Assembly: GCF_901933205.1 (NCBI RefSeq) | Contig: NC_044581.1 | Coordinates: 14,911,501 to 14,975,500 of the forward strand | DNA from: Camarhynchus parvulus | Taxonomy: Eukaryota; Chordata; Aves; Passeriformes; Thraupidae | Direction of reading: 5' to 3' | Length of the DNA: 64,000 bases | Shown: in pieces, positions 22,256-33,441 of the stretch | Position numbering within the stretch: position 1 is the first letter of the stretch | Layout of the letters: the number at the start of each line of letters is the position of its first letter | Made by a program: the position numbers and the translations under genes | The notes under the pieces: model-generated | Databases searched by the model: none | The model's input: only the letters and a program-made list of their open reading frames with translations | Told to the model about the DNA's origin: nothing

Positions 22256-25119
22256 TTTAGTCTTCCAAATTGTAGGATTTTATTTTTTTTCTGTGAAAAT
22301 AGCAAAGTATGACTCAGCCATCCATTCCTCCTTTCCCATGTGGTCACAGGACAGTGCTGGAGAGGCAGCTATGAGGTGGGGCTGGTGGAAACATCTTTTA
22401 ACAATTCAGCTGAGCTGCTGCTGTGCAGGCCAAACTGCAGCACCTTGGATGAAGGTGCCAATTGTCTCTCCCCGCTGCACTGCTGCTAACAGCTCTGCTT
22501 TGTTTACTGCAGGATGGGAGGCTCTTGAGTATTTTTGAAAATGAGATGTGTTTTCCAAAACAGAGATCCTACACATGTTGCATCTGCCTAATGTCCTGTT
22601 CCTACCCCTGAAGGTGTCCCATCAGTGTTTGAGCCCTCCCTCTGTCATGAGTCCTGTGTGTGAAGGGTGGATGATGCAGCTCCCAATGGCTTTGGGTAAG
22701 CACTGAGACCACTCACAACTCCTTTGTGTTTTACACTACTATTAACAAGTAAGAGGCTCTCTGGGCTGGCTCTGGGGCTGGGAGCAGCTGTGCAGGCACG
22801 GGGAGTGGCTCTCCAGGCACGGCTCAGCAGGGGGATGCTACAAGGGCAGCTGAGCAGCACACCTTACCTGTGCCACAGTTTTCTAAGGCCCTGTTCTACT
22901 TTTCCCTTTAGCATCCTGAAAGGATTAAACCCAGTGGAAATGTTTCACATCTGAGATGCACTTTCTCGTTATCGGAACAATTTGCAAAAAAAAAAAAAAA
23001 AAGGTCTTATTCCTAAGGAATAAAAATATCCAAGTTAGAAAATGTATAAGTATGCCTCTGCTTGCAACAAAGTCCCTTCAATCTGCATTTAAATAAAGGT
23101 ATTGACTATGTAAAACACAAGGCTGCCCAAGGAAGAACATAAATAGTGTTTGCCAGGCACAGTGTTTGATGTGGGCTCCCACATAAGGTATTGAAGGCAC
23201 ACATCGGTAAATCCTGAACCTGCCAACTCTTTCCTGTGCACTGTCACTCCAGTCTAGTTAGAGTGTATTTAGAAAGTAGCTAAACACACTTTTGTGGAAA
23301 TCATTAAATAACTCAGCAATTCATACATTTGCAGCAGACAGCTTCTAATGCACATTATTAACTGAAAATAAAATCTCAGCATTTATTTTATATGTTATTT
23401 TATCTTGAAAAAAAAAAACCAGATGCCCAGTATGACTGAGAATATAATACCCTAAAGTTTAAGACTGGTTTGTAAACACAGTCCCTAGTGTCTACTATTG
23501 ATCTTTTGCTATTTTAATGCATTTTTACTGACCGACATGTCCTGTGGTAAAGAATATTGCCTAAATTAGTTATCTGATTGGTTCTTTTGATTAATGATGG
23601 GACTGTGCTTCATTACACATGACAACATGATCAGAATAATCACTGCAGCCATAGAAGTTGGGACTGGCATTTTTTATTCCTTCATTTTTAAAGTTCATTT
23701 ATAAAATTATTTAATGTATACGTCCTAAGTTGTAATTTATTTACATGACACTTTTTTCGATGGGAACTGTTGTACTGTGTCACAAATGGCTAAGAAAACA
23801 AGGTAAACTAGATGTACAAATCAATGTCTTCTGGCTCAAGGGGAAAAAAACATAATCAAGATTCAAGAGCTGACCTTGTCCAAAGTCCAACTTGTCACAC
23901 AACAAACAGTGAGGTGCCCAACAAATCACTGGGATCAGCAGGATGTATTCAAAGGAATGTTTAAATGATGTTATTCCTTGCTGAAGTTCTTACCAAAACT
24001 TCAGAGACTGTGTGTATTGGGTTGGAATCAGGGTGGGCACACTGAAGTGGGGAAATGGCTCCCCCAGCATCTGCTGAGATCCCATCAGATGCAGCCCAGC
24101 ATTTCTGACATCCCCTCCTGGATGGGGCCATTCCCCAGCAACTGACCTGCAGAGCCACACGAGGCTGCAAACAGGTCTGCAGGGTGAAAAGCTTTCTTCA
24201 TTAAACCCCCGAGCCAATCTGAGCAAATCCTGACAACCTGCAGTTGTGCACCCTTAAATTCTGCAAAATTAAACTGTGCTTTGTGTAGAGACCACAACCA
24301 GATGTGCTGCTCAGCATCATCTTATCCCTGTGCTATCTGCCATGGTTTATAGCACCTTCCCATGCATTGAGGTTCTTGATTGCTTTTTAGTAGGTCATTC
24401 TGGGATTGATCTGTTTGAATTTATAAGGACATGCATGCCACCTTATGTCATGTTGATGAATGATTCAAAATTTTAAATGGCAATTCAACATTTAATGTTT
24501 TGAAAAATGTTTAAATGGTGTCATGCACAGAATAAATGGCAGCTTTCATTTTCTTTCTTCAAAATTCCCTGCCAGCCTGTTTACACGATGTTGACAGACA
24601 TTTTAGCATTTGCCAGAGAAATAATGTGAAGGGTTGGATACTTGCCATAAAATGGTTTCCTCTCTATGGCAAGTGTGGAAACAAATGTGTGCATGCACAT
24701 TACATACACACACATATATTTTTAACATATTTCCAAACAAAAAAAAAAAATAATTTGCTTGCTGTTACAACTAGAGAAATGTATCTCCAAGCAGGACTAA
24801 CTCCAAAAGAGGTAGGAGCTCGGAGCTGGCAGGAGCCAGAGCGTGACGGACTCCTGGCTGAGTCCAGCTCACTGTGTACAATGTCACACATTCACTGCAA
24901 AGCTCAGGGATGCCCTTGCTGGTCAGCACCTCACCAACTTGAATTTCAGCCCCAAATTTTAGTAAATTTAGATGCAACAGCTAAAGAGTGCATTTGTAAC
25001 CTGGATACTTCATATGCAGATATGCTCATCTTCTGGCTGTCCCATCTTTATTACACTTTATCTCAGTCTAAGACTTTATTGTACTGGCTCCATTTAACAC
25101 ATTACCTGCATATAAAAGT
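22256..25119. other. Unique non-coding stretch, no gene seen
   Basis: Includes a GC-rich patch at 22740-22870 and a 17-bp A-run at 22986-23002. A 211-codon plus-strand frame starts at 24536 and extends to 25171. It is the longest non-repeat frame in the window, but it runs through a poly-A tract (24738-24750) and overlaps an old repeat, and I reject it as a gene. Confidence 0.6.
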
Positions 25120-25195
25120 AAAAGTCCATCCAGATTTAGGGCCCAATCCTTTCCATACAAATGCTCTTTAAATGGATCTCAGCATTACTGCAATA
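25120..25195 (+). mobile_element. Possible ancient amniote repeat remnant
   Basis: AGATTTAGGGCCCAATCCTT followed by AAATGCTC and a GCATTACTGCAA segment resembles the GGGCCCAATCCTGCAAA start of an old CR1-type repeat of amniotes. The match is short, so this is tentative. Confidence 0.4.
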
Positions 25196-25425
25196 GATTT
25201 TCCTTCTGGGATTGCAAGGGGAAGGCTGGTCTTTGTTGTGTGCAGTAAATCTGAAACTTTAATATGCCAATAATTCCATTTCCATGGAATAGCTATGGAT
25301 CTAGGGTGTTGCACTGAATCCATTTTAGCTTGTGTTTAGACGCTCATTTTGTGACTAACATTTGATAACTGTGGTGGTGTACAAAGTTTTTGTTTCCTGG
25401 GTAGGGATTGCTATTGTGTGAAATA

Positions 25426-25445
25426 TGTTTAACCATGGTTAAACA
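25426..25445. promoter_or_regulatory. 20-bp perfect palindrome with forkhead-like half-sites
   Basis: TGTTTAACCATGGTTAAACA is exactly self-complementary. Each half carries TGTTTA/TAAACA, similar to forkhead (FOX) half-sites, meeting at a CCATGG centre. A regulatory role is inference. Confidence 0.45.
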
Positions 25446-25518
25446 CCCTTTGACTTCTCCTATAACTGGTTCCAGCTGTATAAAGGCTGTTTGGTGTTAC
25501 CTTTGCATGTAGGTGACT

Positions 25519-25534
25519 GAAACATTAATGTTTC
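25519..25534. repeat. 16-bp perfect palindrome
   Basis: GAAACATTAATGTTTC is exactly self-complementary and begins 73 bp after the 20-bp palindrome. A palindrome of this length is expected about once per window by chance, so only the pairing is notable. Confidence 0.7.
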
Positions 25535-26989
25535 TTTTATGAAAGCAATTCTGAATGATGGATTGATACATGGAGTTAATGATTCTTGTACTCCAGGATT
25601 GTTTTTTCACCAACACATTAGAACTTGTGACCAGTCAATGAAATGTCAGCATTTTGGCATCCTCCAAATCAGGCCCTATCTCAAAAGTAGTTGCAAACTA
25701 CTGAATGGGTCACTGAGGTTTACTATTAGAGGTATATGAAATATCAGAGGACAATTGAAGGTTTCACACTGTACTGAAAAAGTAAATTTTTAATTGGCAG
25801 ATGCACAAAACTTGGAATTGATGAATATGTTATAGGTAGAGCATGGACCTTTGTTTCCAGATAAGGAATTGAGGCATTTATATATTCAGGAGATGTTGTC
25901 CATGAATACAAGCAGATAATTGGTTACCCTAGGCAAATCTTTGTGAGTGTATGTATGTGTTACTTAAAAGTTTACCAACAGACACAGTACCTTTAAGAGC
26001 TTGTTGTGCAGCAATGCAACATTTTATGAATTATAGGATTAGAGCATGTGAAATTGATAGTGGATATGCAAGTTTTATGTTAATCTGATTAAAGGAATGG
26101 AGAATTGTCCAATGCAATCAATTGAGATATTAAAAACCTTTGTGTTGAACTTGAAGGAAATTATCACCTTGAGGCTGCCAAACATATGAAACAGTTTTGC
26201 ATTTGCAATAATATTTGCCTATTTTGCATTAAAAAACATATATATGTATATTTATATATATACCCATATATATAGTGGTTTTGAAATGAATTAAGATTAG
26301 CCCATCAAGGAGAGGCTTGTTAGAACTGGAAATGCAACAGTCTCCACTACCCAGGTATGTTAAATGTTGGATGAAGTGTATTAGAGTGGTTTTACTCATA
26401 TTGCATGTTTTCTTACAAAAAGAGATGCAAAGGCATCTATATTATTTTATCACTTTATTATTTGTTTATTTTCCTTAAAACTAAAATGACTTGATTTAAG
26501 TGCGTGATGCTATTTACTTGTGTTTTAGAGCCTTGCATAAGATTATAGAGCAGATTGAAATGCATACTTATGTCTGTTTCTTTCATTGGACAGCTATGCT
26601 AAAGCAAATAAAATCAAACACATACATTCCCTCTCAGTGGTTTACAAACTGTAAGTGATGGGAGGAAAAACCTGCAGCCATTCCACTGAATTCTATTATT
26701 GACAACAGCAGAAGTAAAAAAATTAGAAAACAAATCCCTTTTTAAATAGAATGAAGTAAAAGACCTACATTGCTTGGAGGAAATGCTAATTGAAAATACC
26801 TTGCTAATGCTAGCTAGTCACAGGAAGGAAACATTAAGTTATTATTTTTAATAATGTTTACAAGTATATCCAGCCATTTCCAGCCAGTGAAAAATGTTAG
26901 CCTTGGTAAAATGTGGCAGTGCTACTTTTCACTGGTGATGCTGCTCATCTTCTCTCTGATAGCAATCATTAATTTTATTTTTTAACCCA
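25535..26989. other. AT-rich non-coding stretch, no gene seen
   Basis: Unique AT-rich sequence with an interrupted TA-rich tract at 26237-26275. No convincing frame or RNA gene. Confidence 0.65.
26237..26275. repeat. Interrupted TA-rich low-complexity tract
   Basis: Short TATATA runs separated by GTATATT and ACCCA. Confidence 0.9.
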
Positions 26990-27530
26990 GTCTTCAAATG
27001 AAGACAGATGAGCAGGAGAGTTTTAAATGCAAGCTGCTTATGTTCAGAAAAATGGCTGCGAGATTACAGATCACTGTGCCTGAGCTGAGTCCAGCCACTG
27101 TTTGGAAAGGGGGAGAAAAAAACAAACAAGCATTAGGTGAGCAACAAACAGGCAGAGCCCGAGTGTGTGTGTATGAGTGTGTGTGTGTACAGAGGTGTGC
27201 ATGCCCCTGCCTGTGTTCTGGGATGTGAGGGGACCACAGGGAGGGAGAGGTAAAAGAGTCCTGCACAGTGATACAGCAATCCAATTCATTTCCTAATTGC
27301 TATGGAGACCCACAGATATGATTATTGCTAATTGCTCTTGATAATTTCAGTGTTACGTTTTAACATCTATTTTTCATTAGTAGCAGCAGGATTGTTGGAG
27401 ACCAGAGTGTGTAATGTATCACATCACTGCTAGCATCATCCTGCAGCCTTTTATTTGTCCTTTTACATCACCAGTGTTGTCTTTTTAGTCAAGTGTCAAT
27501 GAGCACAATGCAGTTTCTCCATCTTTTAAG
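26990..27530. promoter_or_regulatory. Candidate conserved non-coding block
   Basis: After a TG-rich tract (27162-27188), the segment 27280-27530 carries CCTAATTGCTATGGAGAC (homeodomain plus RFX-like half-site words), GCTAATTGCTCTTGATAATT and ATTAGTAGCAGCAGG, with no repeat signature. The density of homeodomain cores suggests an enhancer, but this rests on appearance only. Confidence 0.3.
27162..27188. repeat. (TG)n-rich microsatellite, interrupted
   Basis: Two GTGTGT runs separated by ATGA. Confidence 0.9.
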
Positions 27531-28657
27531 CTGTGATTTTTAGTCTACAACAAGAAGTAGTTAAATCTGACAGCTTTGCCTTGGTTATTTCTTACCACAG
27601 ACACACTAGATTTGTCCTCATCTCCCAGTGCTCACAAGTCTGAGGTTTTTAGACTTGGTCCTGCCCACAGTGACCTCATGACTGGTTATTTGGGTACACC
27701 TTGTCCTTTTGGAAAGGAAGAGATGACTTGGGCAGTGCAAAAATAACAACAAGGGGTAGTTAAATCTCTCATTTAGTGTAGTAGAGAGTTGACTGTGGCT
27801 CTGCAGAGCCAGTCCCCACTGTCAATGCACTGCCTTGGGCAGACCTCCCAAACATCCTCCTTTCTGTAGCCCCACGAGTGACCAAACCCCACCAGCAGGA
27901 GCTGGGGTCCCTGTGTTGCTCGTGACAGAACTCCTCTGTCTTGTTGAAGGGAGATTCTTAAAAATTCCAAAACTGATTAGATGAAGCCAGAACTTTCCTG
28001 TGAAAGGATGGAAGGGCAGATCTGGGACTTCAGCTCAGCCCAGGTACAGGAGTCTGGTGCAGTCCCTGCAGCTCCTCTAACGTGCAATTTTTGATCAGTT
28101 CTTGTAAGGAGCTCTGCTGGCTCAGAGTTTGAGCAAAGACAGCATCGAACATGCCTCCCCTACACTTCAGGGTTTTCTGCCAGCCCAACTGCTCCTGGGG
28201 AGTGACCTTGTCTCTAGGAATTAGGCCCTTCGTTACAGTCCCTTGTAAGGAGTTGAGAGAGGATTAATTGGTTTGCTCACTGCAGTTTCTGGAAGTATCT
28301 CACATTTTTCAGTGGAAGATGACTCTGGAAGTACTTTCCTACAGTGAAACAAATCCCTGCCAAAATAAAATGATGAATCCTGAATATTACTGGCAGCATT
28401 TCATGCCAATTTTTGAGCAGCTCATTTCTATCTGCACCTCCGCTGCACACGCTCGGTGAGTTTAATGCCCAGCTGTCAGTGTTTTCCTCCTGAGCTGACC
28501 ATCAGGGTGGGGAGCACAGGTTCAAATGTCCTGAATTCCCCCAGGCCTCACATGGGAGGCATGAACTGGGCTCAGCAGAAGCCCACCACCTTTCAGGAGA
28601 TGTGAGTCTGAGACTGAGGGTGGCTCCTCAGGTGAGAAGATGCCTATAAGGTGAGGG

Positions 28658-28684
28658 AACATTTCACAGCAAAGGTGAAATGTT
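28658..28684. repeat. Perfect inverted repeat, 10-bp arms
   Basis: AACATTTCAC (28658-28667) and GTGAAATGTT (28675-28684) are exact complements around the 7-nt loop AGCAAAG. This is too short for a typical microRNA precursor. Confidence 0.75.
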
Positions 28685-31600
28685 ACTTAAGACTCTTTTT
28701 TTCCTCTACAGTCACAGCACCTGTAAGTAGGAGAGCACTAAAAAATTCTTCAAGGGAAAAGATTTTTTTCAAGAATAACCAGAATAGCCTCATCCTTGTG
28801 CTCATCCTTGTGGTGGGATAACATCCCCATCACCCTTGGCAGACAGGAGCAGACACCCTGCTGACCCAGGTGAGGTTTGGTTATCCTGATACTCAAGGTG
28901 GCAGATGTTTTGCCCTCAGCAGTGAGGAGGAAGGGGGTTGCTGCCCTTCCTGGGGCCAGCAGCAGCCAGAGGAAGTGTTTTGGTGCTTGCCCTTGAAAGG
29001 CTGCAACACCTGAGAGATGCCTGGAAGCTTTCAGGATCTTCATGTGTTAGCTATGGGAGTGGATCAAATAACCCATGGATATCCAACTCTTGTCCTAACT
29101 CTCTTTCCTCTCTCCACTGAAAGGGGGTGGTTTGGTGCAAAACTAGCCCCTGAAAGGTGAAAGCACCTTCTGGATGGTGGCAGGTCCTGGGTGGTGGTGG
29201 CGGCTCTTGCATTTCTCACAAGGTGAATGCAGAGGTAGAGAGAAAGTTGGAGAGTGGTGGGAGGTGTGCTGAGAGCTAACAAAGGCCTTCAAAGTAAGAG
29301 TGATGTTAGAGGGTGTCAGGAGGCAGAAGGTGCCAGCTGCCTGACAAAAGAAATATCATTACTCACTATTAAAGAACACTCCAGATGCTTGATATAGTCA
29401 TGGGTGTTCTTCTGAATTTTTTTAGCAGAGCTCTTAGCCTGCCTACACTATTGTTTTCTGGAGTCCAGGCCAAAATCTGTGAGATTTTGTTCAAGCAAAT
29501 AGACCATGAATCTCATGAGTAAGAACCAGTCTTACGGTCTAATGCTGCAGAGTGGTGGTTGCCTCTTCAAAAATACTAAAATCCTCTTCACACTGTCTTA
29601 TTCCTCCGGGACATCATTACTAACAGGGACAGATTGTGCAGATCCTCTCTCAGCAGTCCAGGGTGGGATGAACATTTGCTCTAGGCACTCTCCAGTGTTT
29701 CTGCATCATAGATCTCTCTCCATCTCCACTCTCTTCCGTGCCTTTATAACGAGCTAATGGACAACTGTTACTCATGCCTAGAGATGTGTCTGTATCAAGA
29801 AAAATGAAAGCATGAAAAAATGAAAAAGTTCATCTGTTAACTTTCATTGGCAGAAATGTTATGGTGGACTGTACTCAAACTGCAGGACTCTTCCCAGACT
29901 TTACAAGCACAGGGATGATTGAAACAGAATAGGAAAAAAATGGTGTTAAAACAGGACTGCTGAAATTAAACAGGTTGAAAGTTGTCTGGCAGCTCCAAAT
30001 ACAGCAGAGAAGTATAGCCCTAGAGTGCAGCAAATTTAATCTTTGAACAGCTTTATTGTTTTATCAGGTTTTTGTTTAAGAAGGGTTTCATTATATATAA
30101 CATTGAGATAAATTTTTACATAGCAGATTTATTCAACAGGTTTATCCTTTTAACAGCCCTCATTGTATTTCAGCAGTTGGTATGTGGGGTCTTATACATC
30201 AAGCAAGTTTATTACTTTATCAAGTATGAATTTTAAGAAGTTTTCCTAATAATAGAAGATGTGTGGAGATTTATAGGCAGCACATTGTTCTATTCAGTGT
30301 TTGAGCTGTTTTACCTAATGTAAGCTACATCGTAGCTACATGACAATGCTGCTCCAAATGGTGGTAATTGTGCTGTAACTCATACTATCTTCCCACCACT
30401 GTAATAGATCTCACTTTGCTGTCCCAGTGTTTTAAAAACCCTTAAAAGTCCAAGTACAACTACCCTGACTAAATTGTCTCTGTAAATTAGAAGAACAAAG
30501 TGAGGTAAAAAGCAGTATTGACATTAGTAAGTAAAAGGATTGTGCTGAGCTGTTTTGATAAAAATTCAGCACTTCTGGACTGCAGGAATTACAAATTCTC
30601 CCAAATGGGATGGAGAACTTGCTTTGGCATCTGCGATAGGGAGCTAGCAGTGTTTGGTGTCATCATAAATTTTTGATCCAAGGTTTTTCTTCCAAAAATA
30701 TCCATTACTGATTATTCAATCCGGAAATCAGTTTTGGAAGTTATATCTTCCAGAGGGAATGGCATGAAAATTCAGGCAGCTGTCCCTGATTTGTGGCTCT
30801 TACTAAGCAAAGTAATTAAAGAATACTTGGGGTTTATGGCTTTTTTTAGGATTGTTTTAATCTTTCTGCTTCTGCTTGGAAGGAGAAAAGTAATATTAAA
30901 AAAAATCCTTTGAGATGTAAAATCAACTCCCTATAAATGTTATCATTATTTTTGTACTTTTACAGCATGCAATTCAAATCAAGCTTTATCTCACTGATTT
31001 GTTCTAATGACAAAAGAAAGATCTATTGCAAATTTCTTCATGTTGTGAAGCAGCAATTAATTTGTAGAGCCGGTTTGCTGATGAAATGTTTTCCTATAGG
31101 AAAATGCTGATTCATCAAAACTAGCCTGTTTATAGATAAAAGTTAATTTAATTAATTTAAATTTATTTGTCTCAGAAATATTGGAGGAAATCTGAAAATT
31201 GGTTGAATGACAACCTGTATGTCTGTAGTTGAGGTTAAGAGGATTTTTGTTTTTAGAAACCTAAAATAATATAAACAGAAATTAAGTGCTTCAAAATTAA
31301 TAGATTATTTGTTTTGTACTGGGTAATTTTTCTTTTTATTTCATACTTTGATTCATTAATACATTTGAGAGTTCAAGTTTTCCTCATGGCTTTGGACAAG
31401 ATATTTCTTGTACCTCACATTTTTACAGATGAGAGGAGTTTTCCTCCTAGAACTTCAGGAACAAAATTATAAAAAGAGTATTCCACTGCAAAATACACTA
31501 CAGATTTATATTTTGATGCAAATAATCTGCAAATTTAATCCTTGCCTCTAACAGGTCCTGTTTTCCTGACACCTTTTCTCACATGAGGAGTTCTGACCCA

Positions 31601-31720
31601 AGAAAAGCCATTTGTGGTGATGGGATACATCCAGGAATTTGTGCTCCATTAGCATCTTTACTTCTGAATATATTGTCTTGCTGCTCTCATATTAAAACTT
31701 TTCTGATCAGTGGGATTCTG

Positions 31721-31771
31721 CCAGAAAATTTCATCTAAAATGAAATTTTCATCTAAAGTGAAAATTGCTGG
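31721..31771. repeat. Tandem and inverted TTCATCTAAA repeat
   Basis: AAATTTCATCTAAAATG and AAATTTTCATCTAAAGTG lie head to tail, and each copy also folds on itself (TTTCAT with ATGAAA; TTTTCA with TGAAAA). CCAG and CTGG close the block. Confidence 0.7.
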
Positions 31772-31796
31772 ACTTGTTTATTTGAGAAGAGAACAT

Positions 31797-31824
31797 TAGC
31801 CATGTCCTAGTTTAGACATGGCTA
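31797..31824. repeat. Perfect inverted repeat, 10-bp arms
   Basis: TAGCCATGTC (31797-31806) and GACATGGCTA (31815-31824) are exact complements around the 8-nt loop CTAGTTTA. It lies 26 bp after the repeat at 31721-31771. Confidence 0.75.
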
Positions 31825-32755
31825 TACCTGTACTTATAAAACCCTTCTTTGTGAACACAGGAATTAGTACAACGTGATAGCTCTAATAAAATAGGTGTAC
31901 TTCTATGCAGTTATCACATAGCTCTTTTCAGTGGTTCTAGTATAGAAGTTCTTACTTTTAAAGACTAATTTGATTGACACCTACTTGATATTCTGTGATG
32001 ACTTTGACATATAGTATATCTGGTTGACAGGTGCGTTGGGTGTACTCTACAGATATAGATAGACTTTAAAAATGTATTTTCTAGAGGTAATTGTATGGTT
32101 TAGATAAAATCTGCAGTTCCTCCCAATGTAACTGTTATAACTGGCAGCTCTCAGCTCATGAAATATTCTAGTTTAAGACCACTTTAAAAAAGAGACTGAC
32201 ACTTTGGATGAATAGATAAATTCAGTGAGAGTTTTGTCACTGCCTTAGTGTGGCCAGGAGCTATGGCAGATCTCCTTCTTTGAAGGGACTTGGGTAGGCA
32301 GGGAATTGGCACTTCACCTTGCTCCTGCTTCCCAAACATTGCCAGGCTGTGCCCTGGGTTTTTCTCCTTCCCCTCCCGGTGTGTAACTTGTCTTTACACC
32401 ACTCCCAGAAGGACAAAACCACCTTTTATTTATGTTAACTTGATTCCACTGGCATCACTGGGGTTATTATTCACTTCAACAACATAAGTTGGCACAATGA
32501 ATAGGTCAGATTTCTGTAACATCTTTAGTCAGGGAGTGGGAGGAAGATGTTAGGTATTTCCCTATTAAGGATTGTTTCTAAATGATGAAGCTCTTGGAGC
32601 CAGAAGTTTGATATTTGGTATGAACATTTGTTTTGTACTTCAAGAAAAGTCAGGGTATGTTCATGTTAAATTGTGGGATTGTTTTCCCTGAATCTCACGC
32701 TTTTAATTCAACAGGCAGGTTTGAGGATGACAAGCACTGTCCTTCATTTATACGA

Positions 32756-32807
32756 CTGCTGAGTTCCACTGTGGTGGAATCCAAATCTGCTGAGTTCCAG
32801 TGTGGTG
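32756..32807. repeat. Local 21-bp duplication
   Basis: CTGCTGAGTTCCACTGTGGT and CTGCTGAGTTCCAGTGTGGT differ at one base and start 31 bp apart. Confidence 0.75.
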
Positions 32808-33424
32808 TTGATGGTGCCTTTCTGCTTGCATTGTTTCCTACTAATTGGTGTTCCTCCTCTTCCCGAATCATCATAACTACTGGTGCCTTCCTTGAAAGTG
32901 TTGGTGTATCCAACATGGTTGAGGGTCTGGCACGGTGGCTCTGCCACGTGAGGTGTTGTGGGGCAAAGTTACAGCAGCACTGGCACCAGCCACGCACTGT
33001 CTCTCCTCTGTTCCTGCATAACCTTCCTTCTCCCACACTTCTAAATTGCTCTATGGAGATGATCCATTAAGAATCACAATAAAGTTTGAACGTTTGAATA
33101 ACCTTTGAAATTATTGACAAATTGGCCCCAACGGGCTGCCGAGGAGCCTAACGTAGAGGAGAGAGATCGATGACAATGCTGCAGAGACAGGATCCAGGCT
33201 GCACGAGCAAGGGGATTTGCTGTATGATTTTTGCATGCTGCCACTGGAGCGCAAGCATAGCAGGAGTGATACACTCGCAGAGTGGACCTGTTTTTTTTCT
33301 CATGTCCTTTTGGCAGGTTGACTTCACCAGGTGCCTTCTCACAGCAGGGCCTGGGTTCATCAGGAACTTTGGGAGAAGCGACAAGCCGAAGCCACCAAGG
33401 GCTATAACCCAGTGAGGACTTAAC

Positions 33425-33441
33425 ATAAGCTTGAAGCTTAT
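33425..33441. repeat. 17-bp palindrome
   Basis: ATAAGCTT and AAGCTTAT flank a single G. Confidence 0.75.

Noticed and set aside
24536..25171. 211-codon plus-strand open frame, the longest outside tandem repeats
   Set aside because: It runs through a poly-A tract, overlaps a likely old repeat at its end, has no recognisable domain, and a frame of this size can arise by chance in 64 kb with six frames.
28500..28560. CACAGGTTCAAATGTCCTG, resembling a tRNA or MIR B-box region
   Set aside because: No acceptor stem or other tRNA arms and no MIR core word nearby.
28658..28684. Possible microRNA precursor
   Set aside because: The stem has only 10 bp; microRNA precursors need a stem of roughly 22 bp or more.
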